Shown in pieces: positions 54,315 through 61,920 of a stretch of DNA of 64,000 nucleotides. The translations under genes were made by a program, and so were the position numbers. The DNA is from Flavobacterium sp. KACC 22763. GTDB taxonomy: Bacteria > Bacteroidota > Bacteroidia > Flavobacteriales > Flavobacteriaceae. The DNA lies in contig NZ_CP117879.1 of NCBI RefSeq assembly GCF_028736155.1, positions 4,774,001 to 4,838,000 on the forward strand, read 5' to 3'. The notes under the pieces are model-generated. The model saw nothing but the letters and a program-made list of their open reading frames with translations. It had not been told where the DNA came from and searched no databases. The first letter of the stretch is position 1. The number at the start of each line of letters is the position of its first letter.

Positions 54315-56573
54315 ATGCGCAATTTTATTTGGAGTGTATCGCTCCTGTTTGCTGGAATTTCTATCTCTTTCGCTCAAACAAATGGAATAGAAAAAGGCAC
54401 CTATTTATCTACTAATAAAGGAGGAAAAATCAAATTGAATTTATTGGATGATAATAAGTACGAATTGGTTTTTTATTCAGGAGGATATGAGATTAAAGGC
54501 GATTCTTTGGTTTTCTTAAAAAGTACTAATAATACAGTAAACAGATTTGATCTTTCTTTTGCTAAAGATAAAAATGCTAAAAAAGTTAAGATTAAGTTTT
54601 TGAATCCGTCATACTACTCTTTTTACATAGGAACTCAAAAAGGAACAGAAACAGTACAATACCAGAGAGTTTCTTATATTAAAACGAAAGAAGATCCTGA
54701 ATGGACTAAAGATGATTTAGAGTTCGAAATAGATAAGACTGATTTTCTTTATTTGGTTTACGAAGACTATAATGGGAAAAGCGATGTTAATAAATTTGCC
54801 TTGCCAAAAGATGTTTCAGAAGTAACAATTAACTATGATCTTGCAATTCTGAACGATTTAAATCTTGTCGGATCTTTTGATAAAAATACAAAAGAATTGA
54901 AAATTTCTGAGCAATCAGGAAAAGATCCTTTGGTATTTGTAAACGAAAAAGATCAGAAGCCTTCTAAGACTTCAGCTGTGGTTCCAATAGAAATTCAAAG
55001 TATTGCAAACTGGACTTATCCAGGGAAAGATTCAGATTCTTATGGAGGCTTTGCAGTAGATAGTGTTGGAAATAATTTAATTGACACTGCCGCAGTAGCT
55101 GGATCGGCGTATCCTGTTGATGCTACTGTTTCTTATACTAAATATGATTTCAAGTTAAAAATTGAAGACAACCTAAAAAAAGCAATAGAATCTACCAAAA
55201 CAGCTAGCAATAAATTTTTGGTTGTTGTGGTTGACAGCAAGAATAAAACTGCAAAAGAAGGTTTTGATGCTTTTGTAAAAGAACAGGAAACACAGACTGG
55301 ATATAATATGTATGATTCGTATAATGCACTGTATGATACATATAATTATTATTTGGCTGGAGCCGATGATAAAAAATGGCTGAAAAACAATAAAATAACT
55401 AATGATCCATGCGTATTGGTTTTAAACGGAAACGGCGATCTGCTTGCCATTGCAAAATCAGATTTAACAACGCAGCAATATCAGTTTGGTTATTATAATG
55501 ATTTATATAAAAAACTTCAAAAAGCAAATGCTTTCTTGTCTATAGATAAAGTTCTAAAGAATAAAAAAGCTTCAGATGCAGATTTAATTAATGCCTTTAA
55601 TAAAGCGGTTTTATTAGAAGCTTCTTATGATTCAGATTATTGGGTAAGCGACTCTAATTCAGCTGATTTTGTAATTACAAAAACAGTTTTAGATCAAAAA
55701 GTAGTAGCTCAAACTTGGAAAAAATTGATTGAGGCGCATCAAAAAAATAAAAATGTCAATATGTTTTTGGCAGAAACAATTGTAAAAGAAATCAAAAATC
55801 AAGGCTTTACAAAACAGCTTTTTAATCAAGATAAAATCCTTAATGATACCGATTTTCTATCGATAGATTATTTGCTTAAACATTCTGATGATATTGAGAA
55901 TAATAAAGTAGCATTCAATAATAGTGCGCCAGAAATTCATAATATAGGAAGTGCTGTTTCTGAAGTTTCTAATGCATTGCAGCAAAATATATATGCTTCT
56001 CAAGACGGGCTTACAGGCGAAATGAATAAAGAGAAAATCAATTCTGTTTATAAAAAGATCATCGAATCTGGAAAAGGAAATTTTGATGCCTACAGAAATT
56101 ACTTCTATTATTTAAGCCAGATTGAAGAAAAGGATGGTTCTAATGCTACTTACTTGAAAGAGTTCAGTGCGTATTTTGATAACACTTTGGCAGGAGCAAG
56201 TCCGATAGAAAAATTAGATGCTATTTTTGGAGGCTTAGACTCTAGCTCAAGTTATTCTTATGATGGATGGAATTCATTTAAACTGTACCATTCAGACATT
56301 TGTAACAATGCGGCATGGACAGTTGTATTAAAACCACAAAACTCAAACTTCTTAAAAGACGCTATTAAATGGTCTGAATATAGTTTAGTGATATCTAAAA
56401 ACAATCCGTACTATTTAGACACTTTAGCACAATTGTATTATAAAGATGGACAGACACAAAAAGCTATCGAAACACAGGTTTTAGCAGTAAAATATATTAC
56501 TAGTGATGTTGATGTAGAAACTGCAAATCAAATGAAGGAAGTTTTAACTAAAATGAGTAACGGAACATATTAA
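54315..56573 (+). CDS. Exported protein with thioredoxin-like and TPR-like regions
   Basis: I choose MRNFIWSVSLLFAGISISFA at 54315 because a promoter element lies inside the longer frame. The 752-residue protein has a signal peptide and a beta-rich N-terminal half. Residues about 290-420 have a thioredoxin-like pattern (KAIESTKTASNKFLVVVVDS, then DPCVLVLNGNGDLLAIAKSD) without a CxxC. Helical segments follow, ending in a TPR-like pair near the C-terminus (WSEYSLVISKNNPYYLDTLA). It may be a periplasmic folding or assembly factor. No named family was recognised. Confidence 0.65.
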   Translation: MRNFIWSVSLLFAGISISFAQTNGIEKGTYLSTNKGGKIKLNLLDDNKYELVFYSGGYEIKGDSLVFLKSTNNTVNRFDLSFAKDKNAKKVKIKFLNPSYYSFYIGTQKGTETVQYQRVSYIKTKEDPEWTKDDLEFEIDKTDFLYLVYEDYNGKSDVNKFALPKDVSEVTINYDLAILNDLNLVGSFDKNTKELKISEQSGKDPLVFVNEKDQKPSKTSAVVPIEIQSIANWTYPGKDSDSYGGFAVDSVGNNLIDTAAVAGSAYPVDATVSYTKYDFKLKIEDNLKKAIESTKTASNKFLVVVVDSKNKTAKEGFDAFVKEQETQTGYNMYDSYNALYDTYNYYLAGADDKKWLKNNKITNDPCVLVLNGNGDLLAIAKSDLTTQQYQFGYYNDLYKKLQKANAFLSIDKVLKNKKASDADLINAFNKAVLLEASYDSDYWVSDSNSADFVITKTVLDQKVVAQTWKKLIEAHQKNKNVNMFLAETIVKEIKNQGFTKQLFNQDKILNDTDFLSIDYLLKHSDDIENNKVAFNNSAPEIHNIGSAVSEVSNALQQNIYASQDGLTGEMNKEKINSVYKKIIESGKGNFDAYRNYFYYLSQIEEKDGSNATYLKEFSAYFDNTLAGASPIEKLDAIFGGLDSSSSYSYDGWNSFKLYHSDICNNAAWTVVLKPQNSNFLKDAIKWSEYSLVISKNNPYYLDTLAQLYYKDGQTQKAIETQVLAVKYITSDVDVETANQMKEVLTKMSNGTY

Positions 56574-56581
56574 GCGTATTA

Positions 56582-56616
56582 CGAAACCCGACAGGTTTTT
56601 GAAACTTGTCAGGTTT
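56582..56616 (+). terminator. Hairpin after the TPR/thioredoxin-like gene
   Basis: AACCCGACAGG and CTTGTCAGGTT pair with two G-U contacts around TTTTTGAAA. It resembles the ACCTGTCAGG-type interspersed hairpins of the genus. Confidence 0.6.
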
Positions 56617-56632
56617 GATTATAGTTGAAAAC

Positions 56633-56668
56633 AAAAACGGCTGTCTAAAATTTTAGACAGCCGTTTTT
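56633..56668. terminator. Shared terminator between the TPR gene and metK
   Basis: AAAAACGGCTGTCTAAAA followed immediately by its exact reverse complement gives a perfect 36-base palindrome with T-runs on both strands. It can end transcription of both convergent genes. Confidence 0.92.
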
Positions 56669-56690
56669 TATATTTAAGATTTAGATTGAA

Positions 56691-57941
56691 TTACAATCCA
56701 AATGCAGCTTTTACTTGGTCAACAAAATCAAGTTTTTCCCATGTAAACAACTCAACAGTAACTGTTTTTTCGTTTCCGCCTGGAGCAGAGAAAGTTTTAG
56801 TAACAGTTTCTGGTTTACGTCCCATGTGTCCGTAAGCAGCAGTTTCGCTATAGATTGGATTTCTTAATTTCAAACGTTGCTCAATAAAGTAAGGACGCAT
56901 ATCAAAGATAGCTTCTACTTTTTTAGCGATTTCACCGTTAGTTAAGTTTACTTTAGAAGTTCCGTAAGTTTCAATGAAAATTCCCATTGGCTCAGCAACT
57001 CCAATTGCGTAAGAAACCTGAACTAAGATTTCGTCAGCAACACCAGCAGCAACTAAGTTTTTAGCGATATGACGAGTTGCATAAGCAGCACTTCTATCTA
57101 CTTTACTTGGATCTTTTCCAGAGAATGCACCACCACCGTGAGCACCTTTTCCACCATAAGTATCAACGATGATTTTTCTTCCTGTTAAACCAGTATCTCC
57201 GTGAGGTCCTCCAATAACGAATTTTCCTGTTGGGTTAATATGGTAGTTGATTTTATCGTTAAATAAGTGAGCGTGCTCTGGGTTTTTAGCGATAATTCTT
57301 GGAATCAAGATTTCGATAATGTCTTTTTTGATTTTAGCTAACATTGCAGCTTCTTCATCAAAATCATCATGTTGAGTTGAGATAACAATCGCATCAATAC
57401 GAGTTGGTTTGTTATCGTCGCTATATTCTAATGTAACTTGAGATTTAGCATCTGGACGTAAATACGTGATTTCTTTGTTTTCACGTCTTAAAATTGCTAA
57501 CTCTTGTAATAATTTATGAGATAAATCTAATGCCAATGGCATGAAGTTTTCAGTTTCGTTTGTAGCGTAACCAAACATCATTCCTTGGTCACCAGCACCT
57601 TGCTCTTCTGGCTTAGCTCTGTCAACACCTTGGTTAATATCTGCAGATTGCTCGTGAATAGCTGAAAGAATTCCACAAGAATTCGCTTCAAACATATATT
57701 CACTTTTAGTATATCCAATTTTACGGATTACTTCACGTGCAATTTGCTGTACATCAAGATAAGTATTCGATTTTACTTCACCTGCCAAAATAACCTGACC
57801 AGTTGTAACTAATGTTTCACAAGCAACTTTTGAGTCAGCATCAAATGCCAAAAAGTTGTCAATTAAAGCGTCCGAAATTTGATCTGCAACTTTGTCTGGA
57901 TGCCCTTCACTAACAGATTCTGACGTAAATAAATAAGCCAT
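56691..57941 (-). CDS. metK: S-adenosylmethionine synthetase
   Basis: MetK makes SAM from methionine and ATP. The 416-residue protein has [20 protein letters not shown] at the N-terminus, the methionine loop [40 protein letters not shown] and the phosphate-binding [20 protein letters not shown]. It ends in [20 protein letters not shown]. The gene has a promoter at 58125-58154 and a leader of about 177 bases containing a SAM-II-like riboswitch, so its expression is probably controlled by its own product. Confidence 0.98.
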   Translation of the reverse strand: MAYLFTSESVSEGHPDKVADQISDALIDNFLAFDADSKVACETLVTTGQVILAGEVKSNTYLDVQQIAREVIRKIGYTKSEYMFEANSCGILSAIHEQSADINQGVDRAKPEEQGAGDQGMMFGYATNETENFMPLALDLSHKLLQELAILRRENKEITYLRPDAKSQVTLEYSDDNKPTRIDAIVISTQHDDFDEEAAMLAKIKKDIIEILIPRIIAKNPEHAHLFNDKINYHINPTGKFVIGGPHGDTGLTGRKIIVDTYGGKGAHGGGAFSGKDPSKVDRSAAYATRHIAKNLVAAGVADEILVQVSYAIGVAEPMGIFIETYGTSKVNLTNGEIAKKVEAIFDMRPYFIEQRLKLRNPIYSETAAYGHMGRKPETVTKTFSAPGGNEKTVTVELFTWEKLDFVDQVKAAFGL

Positions 57942-58016
57942 AATAATGTAATAAAAATGTATTAATTTTAAATTTAAGCGAGGAAATGATTGCTAAAAAG
58001 GGCTAAAGGAGAGTAT

Positions 58017-58114
58017 CTGCTTTAGCATTTTTTACTGCTGAAATTAATTTCTCAGCATTCATAACGAAATCATTTCATTATGAAGAGGTTGCAATCAGTT
58101 CAAATTTTTCCTCT
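58017..58114 (-). promoter_or_regulatory. SAM-II-like riboswitch in the metK leader
   Basis: On the minus strand a stem AGAGG/CCTCT (58110-58114 with 58084-58088) encloses a 21-base loop carrying ATTTGAACTGATTGCAA. This matches the SAM-II core AUUU-AAC-UUGCAA. Downstream comes AAAAAATGCTAAAGCAG (58017-58033), matching the SAM-II 3' strand. The loop CUG can pair with the final CAG to form the pseudoknot. Between them are two extra hairpins (58059-58083 and 58036-58057), so this is an enlarged-linker form. A hairpin GCTAAAG/CTTTAGC (58002-58026) would compete with the aptamer. Placement ahead of metK fits SAM feedback. Confidence 0.72.
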
Positions 58115-58124
58115 ATTTCGGGTG

Positions 58125-58154
58125 CAAAGGTATGAAACCATTTTGATTTGCAAA
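58125..58154 (-). promoter_or_regulatory. metK promoter
   Basis: TTTG (58151-58154), 18 bases, then TACCTTTG (58125-58132) on the minus strand. Transcription would begin near 58118, immediately before the riboswitch. Confidence 0.7.
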
Positions 58155-58243
58155 TTAAAGTTCAACTTTTTTTATTTTTTATAGCAGAAATTTAACAGTA
58201 GCATACTATTTTGATAGGGTAATAGAAAATATTTTGTTTTTTG

Positions 58244-58275
58244 TTTGGTCGATTAAAAAATACTTCGCAACTTTG
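58244..58275 (+). promoter_or_regulatory. Promoter and shared operator of the TonB receptor transcript
   Basis: TTTG (58244-58247), 20 bases, then CAACTTTG (58268-58275) fit the promoter consensus with one change. The 22 bases from 58244 (TTTGGTCG, a short variable part, six A's, TACTT) match 20 of 22 at the metY promoter (61416-61437). This goes well beyond the promoter consensus and suggests a shared regulator. Confidence 0.65.
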
Positions 58276-58298
58276 CGCCGTTAAAACAAAAGAAACAA

Positions 58299-58367
58299 AT
58301 GAAATTTACAGTTTGCAATATGATGTCTTGTAAGATGCCGGAGTTATCCGCAGAGACACTATTGTAA
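58299..58367 (+). CDS. Cys/Met-containing leader peptide of the TonB receptor transcript
   Basis: A 22-codon reading frame, MKFTVCNMMSCKMPEL followed by SAETLL, begins 24 bases after the -7 element and ends with TAA. It contains two Cys and four Met. The core NMMSCKM matches NIMCCKM of the leader at 61502, and the DNA there is 19 of 21 identical. The GCA GAG codons near its end (58350-58355) are complementary to the 5' arm of the following terminator. I interpret it as a sensing leader peptide for attenuation, not a functional protein. Translation is inferred. Confidence 0.6.
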   Translation: MKFTVCNMMSCKMPELSAETLL

Positions 58368-58393
58368 TTATTTTTCAATAAATATATAAATAG

Positions 58394-58421
58394 AACCTCT
58401 GCCGAAACGCAGAGGTTTTTT
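58394..58421 (+). terminator. Attenuator terminator ahead of the TonB receptor
   Basis: AACCTCTGC and GCAGAGGTT pair perfectly over nine bases around CGAAAC, followed by eight T's. CTCTGC (58397-58402) can instead pair with GCAGAG at 58350-58355, inside the leader peptide frame. A TATTG/CAATA hairpin (58360-58380) would be nested within that alternative. Confidence 0.8.
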
Positions 58422-58488
58422 TTATGTCAAAATGAAACCTGTAAGATTTTTTTTAAGCCAAAAACAATAATTAATCAGTAAAGAAGAA

Positions 58489-61335
58489 ATGAAGAAAAAT
58501 GTACTAATCGTTTTAGGTCTTGTGACATTTTCAGGACTTTATGCTCAAGACAATAAAAAAGAGCAAGACAGTTTAAAAAACAACGAACTGTCTGAAGTTA
58601 CTATTATTGGATCAAGAAGTAAAAACAGAGTAAAAACAGATGTGCCAGTTCCGGTTGATGTTTTTAACGTATCAGAAATAACAAAAGGAGCACCGCAAAC
58701 GAGCGTAACTCAAATTTTAAACTATGTTGCTCCTTCGTTTACGAGTAACCCAACATCTACAGCAGATGCAACAGACCACGTTGATCCTGCACAATTAAGA
58801 GGATTAGGGCCAGATCAAGTTTTGATTTTAGTAAACGGAAAAAGAAGACACACCAGTGCTTTAGTAAACATAAACGGATCGCCAGGAAGAGGATCTGTTG
58901 GGACGGACCTAAATGCAATTCCATCTTTTGCCATAGAAAGAATTGAAGTTTTAAGAGATGGAGCTGCCGCACAATACGGTTCTGATGCGATTGCGGGAGT
59001 TATTAATATTGTCTTGAAAAAGAATGCTAATTATTTGACTGGAGGAATTCAATACGGAGCAAACCTATCTTCAGGATCAAATAATTTTGAAGGAGGAGCA
59101 GACGGACAAACGGCCCAAATCGATTTAAACTACGGAACCTCATTAGGCAAGCCAGGAAGTTTCTTAAATATTACAGGAACTGCCGTAACAAGACAAGCCA
59201 CAAGCAGAGCAGGAATTAGAAGTAATGCTATTTTTAATGCTTACAATGCAGTAGAAAACAGAGCAGCGCAAGATGGAGTAGAGATTAATTCGCTATTTAG
59301 CAATATTAATACGACTACAAATTCAGCTCAGATTTTGTCATCATTAAAACAATATGCGCCGCAAGTAAGTTATTTTACACCAGCTCAGCAAAACGCTATT
59401 GCATCAGCTTCAACAATTACGCAGATGCAGACGGCTTTAAATTTTGATGTAACTAATAATGAATTAGCTTACAGAGGCCAGCAGAGAAGTGATTATAATA
59501 TGAGTGTTGGTCAGTCGGAATTGGCAGCAGGGCAAGTGTATTTTAATGCTAAATATCCTTTGAGCGAAATCACTTCATTGTATTCTTTTGGAGGTGTTTC
59601 TTATAGAGGCGGTAAATCATATGCATTTAATAGACTCCCAAACGGTTCAGGGACTTTTACGCAAGTGTACCAAAACGGATTCTTGCCAGAAATTGAATCA
59701 AAAATTTTGGATGCTTCTGGAGCAGTTGGAGTAAATACACAATTATTTGGGTTTGATACTGATTTAAGTACCAACTTAGGAACAAACTCTTTTAATTATG
59801 ATGTAAATAATACCATCAATGCAACTTTAGGAACAAACTCTCCATTTAGTTTTGATGCCGGAAAAGTTTCGTTTTTACAAAGCACAACCAATTTAGATTT
59901 TAGTAGAAAATACGATGTTCTTGCTGGACTGAATGTTGCTTTTGGAGGTGAATTCAGATATGAAAACTACCAAATAAAAGCAGGAGAAGAAGCTTCTTAC
60001 GGATTGTATGATGTAAACGGAAATCTGGTTTCAGGAATTCTGCCAAGCAATTCACCATTAATTGTAACTGACTTCTTTGGAAACAAGCGTGGAGCTGGAG
60101 CGCAAGGATTTTCAGGATTCCAGCCTTCAGATGCTAAAGAAAAAGACAGACAAAGTGGTGCTGCTTATGTTGATTTAGAATTGAATGCTACTGAAAAATG
60201 GCTTATAAATGGAGCTGCACGTTATGAAAATTATTCAGATTTTGGAAATACGGTTACGTTTAAATTGGCTTCTCTTTTAAAATTAAATGATAATATCAAT
60301 TGGAGAATTTCTGGACAGACTGGTTTTAGAGCGCCTTCTTTACAGCAAAGATATTTTGAGTCAAGTTCTACTCAGTTTATAAATGGTGCTCCTTATCAAG
60401 TTGGCTATTTTACAAACGATTCGCAAGCAGCAAAAAGTATTGGAATTGAAAGTTTAAAACCAGAAAAATCAAAAAGCATCAGTACAGGATTTACATTCAA
60501 AATTCCTGAAGCTAACATAACCATTGCAACTGATGCTTATTTTACAAGAATCAACGACAGAATTGTATTGTCTGGACAATATTCAAGACCAACAGATGCA
60601 CAGATCGCAGCGGCAACTTCGCCAGAACAGGCTGAGGCGTTGACTTTATTTCAGCAGGCATTTGATTTGAAAGGTGTAGAAAGAGCTTCGTTCTGGACAA
60701 ACGGAATCGATTCTGAAACAAAAGGAATTGATTTGGTGATTTCTCAGAAATATGATGTAATTCAAGATTTCACAATTAGAAACGATTTTGCATTAAGCTT
60801 TAATGAAACCAAAAGAGTGGGCGATTTGCATATTCCGCAATCAATCGTTAATGCAGGAGGAGAACCTTATATTTATTCTTTCTTTCCAGAATCAAGCCGA
60901 GTATATTTAGAAGAAGCTATTCCGAAATTGAAAGCCAATTTGATGACAACTTTCAATATTAAAAAACTGGATATTTATTTAAGAAACAGCTATTTCGGAA
61001 AAGTTACAGATCCAGGAGCAACAGATGTTAATCTAGACGGATTTTCTTCTGTGTACGAGCATCCAGAATACAGCGCAAAATTGGTTACCGATTTATCTTT
61101 AGGATATCAGATCAACGAGCATTTGAGAGCAACAATTGGGGTTAATAATATAGGAGATGTTTATCCGGATAGAAATAATCCTGCAACTCCTGCCTTTACA
61201 AACACAACGCCAACTTTGTCGCCAGCGCCAAGTACAGATTTAACAAATGCGAATCAGTTTGCGTATTCAAGAGCAGTTTCTCAATTCGGATTAAACGGAA
61301 GATTTGGTTTTGCCCGATTGAGCTTTAAATTTTAA
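58489..61335 (+). CDS. TonB-dependent receptor under attenuator control
   Basis: The 948-residue receptor has a signal peptide ending near LYAQ. The plug starts directly after it with SEVTIIGSRSKNRVKTDVPV and continues through QLRGLGPDQVLILVNGKRRH and IERIEVLRDGAAAQYGSDAI. The barrel ends in FGFARLSFKF. No carboxypeptidase-like or STN domain is present. Its leader peptide, terminator and promoter resemble those of the metY transcript. That points to import of a sulfur-containing compound or a related nutrient, inferred from regulation only. No SusD-like or other partner is adjacent. Confidence 0.9.
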   Translation: MKKNVLIVLGLVTFSGLYAQDNKKEQDSLKNNELSEVTIIGSRSKNRVKTDVPVPVDVFNVSEITKGAPQTSVTQILNYVAPSFTSNPTSTADATDHVDPAQLRGLGPDQVLILVNGKRRHTSALVNINGSPGRGSVGTDLNAIPSFAIERIEVLRDGAAAQYGSDAIAGVINIVLKKNANYLTGGIQYGANLSSGSNNFEGGADGQTAQIDLNYGTSLGKPGSFLNITGTAVTRQATSRAGIRSNAIFNAYNAVENRAAQDGVEINSLFSNINTTTNSAQILSSLKQYAPQVSYFTPAQQNAIASASTITQMQTALNFDVTNNELAYRGQQRSDYNMSVGQSELAAGQVYFNAKYPLSEITSLYSFGGVSYRGGKSYAFNRLPNGSGTFTQVYQNGFLPEIESKILDASGAVGVNTQLFGFDTDLSTNLGTNSFNYDVNNTINATLGTNSPFSFDAGKVSFLQSTTNLDFSRKYDVLAGLNVAFGGEFRYENYQIKAGEEASYGLYDVNGNLVSGILPSNSPLIVTDFFGNKRGAGAQGFSGFQPSDAKEKDRQSGAAYVDLELNATEKWLINGAARYENYSDFGNTVTFKLASLLKLNDNINWRISGQTGFRAPSLQQRYFESSSTQFINGAPYQVGYFTNDSQAAKSIGIESLKPEKSKSISTGFTFKIPEANITIATDAYFTRINDRIVLSGQYSRPTDAQIAAATSPEQAEALTLFQQAFDLKGVERASFWTNGIDSETKGIDLVISQKYDVIQDFTIRNDFALSFNETKRVGDLHIPQSIVNAGGEPYIYSFFPESSRVYLEEAIPKLKANLMTTFNIKKLDIYLRNSYFGKVTDPGATDVNLDGFSSVYEHPEYSAKLVTDLSLGYQINEHLRATIGVNNIGDVYPDRNNPATPAFTNTTPTLSPAPSTDLTNANQFAYSRAVSQFGLNGRFGFARLSFKF

Positions 61336-61415
61336 TTATATAAATTTCTTTCAAGTCTTTATTTGAAAGGCTTGAAAGAAATTTCAAAAAAAATAGTACA
61401 AAATTTCAATTTTAA

Positions 61416-61447
61416 TTTGGTCGTTCAAAAAATACTTACTACATTTA
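61416..61447 (+). promoter_or_regulatory. Promoter and shared operator of the metY transcript
   Basis: TTTG (61416-61419), 20 bases, then TACATTTA (61440-61447) fit the promoter consensus with one change. Bases 61416-61437 match the TonB receptor promoter (58244-58265) at 20 of 22 positions. Confidence 0.6.
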
Positions 61448-61452
61448 CTCTA

Positions 61453-61485
61453 TCGAATTAGTCGAATTTAAAAAATAGTCGAATT
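61453..61485. repeat. Three TCGAATT repeats in the metY leader region
   Basis: TCGAATT occurs at 61453-61459, 61462-61468 and 61479-61485, two of them as AGTCGAATT. They lie at and just after the expected transcription start and could bind a regulator. They are absent from the TonB receptor leader. Confidence 0.6.
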
Positions 61486-61501
61486 CAAATTTTAAATCAA
61501 A

Positions 61502-61582
61502 ATGAAAACAATAGCAAAAGGAAATATAATGTGTTGTAAGATGATGCAAATGTGCATCCCAATTTGCTGTTGCCAAAAGTGA
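61502..61582 (+). CDS. Cys/Met-rich leader peptide of the metY transcript
   Basis: A 26-codon frame starts MKTIAKGN, continues IMCCKMMQMC and ends IPICCCQK before TGA. Six Cys and five Met in 26 residues, including CC and CCC runs, lie ahead of a sulfur amino acid synthesis gene. The core NIMCCKM matches the leader at 58299. The last codons (TGC CAA AAG) supply CCAAAAG (61573-61579), complementary to CTTTTGG (61618-61624) in the 5' arm of the terminator. Stalling at Cys or Met codons would leave that strand free and let transcription continue. Cysteine-responsive leader peptides of this kind are known in mycobacteria; this one is inferred. Confidence 0.75.
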   Translation: MKTIAKGNIMCCKMMQMCIPICCCQK

Positions 61583-61612
61583 AAGAGACAATCTTTGTTA
61601 TAGTTAAACTAT

Positions 61613-61648
61613 AAGCCCTTTTGGTCGCCATCCGAAAGGGCTTTTTTA
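61613..61648 (+). terminator. Attenuator terminator ahead of the metY unit
   Basis: AAGCCCTTT and AAAGGGCTT pair perfectly over nine bases around a 13-base loop, followed by a T-run. The competing pairing uses CCAAAAG from the leader peptide frame, with the hairpin TTATAG/CTATAA (61598-61614) nested inside it. Confidence 0.85.
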
Positions 61649-61673
61649 TTTCCAACATTTTAAATTTTAAATC

Positions 61674-61868
61674 ATGAATACACTAGATATAAATACAATC
61701 GCATTTCAATACTTATTAAGAGATAATAATTCGGAAGAGACATCAGCTGAAACTCCAAAATATGATCCTGCCCAGCATATAAAAACGCAGAAATCATTAC
61801 TGTTTCATTTATATGACCTTGAAGAAGAAGCTGAAGATATTTTAGCTTCAATCAATTTCAAAAATTAA
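61674..61868 (+). CDS. Small acidic protein between the attenuator and metY
   Basis: The 64-residue protein begins MNTLDINTIAFQYLLRD and is strongly acidic (DNNSEETSAETPKYDP, then YDLEEEAEDILASIN). It has no signal peptide or membrane segment. I recognise no family. As the first full gene after the attenuator and 52 bases ahead of metY, it is probably co-expressed with it and may be linked to sulfur amino acid synthesis. It contains no Cys, and its only Met is the start, which would suit expression under Cys/Met shortage. Confidence 0.6.
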   Translation: MNTLDINTIAFQYLLRDNNSEETSAETPKYDPAQHIKTQKSLLFHLYDLEEEAEDILASINFKN

Positions 61869-61920
61869 AATCAATTACAATATATAAACGTATTAAAAAT
61901 ACCTAAAAAACTAAGAAATC

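Noticed and set aside
58299..58421. Classical metabolite riboswitch ahead of the TonB receptor
   Set aside because: I find no known aptamer core (SAM, cobalamin, TPP or FMN) here; the leader frame, its homologue and the complementary bases fit attenuation better.
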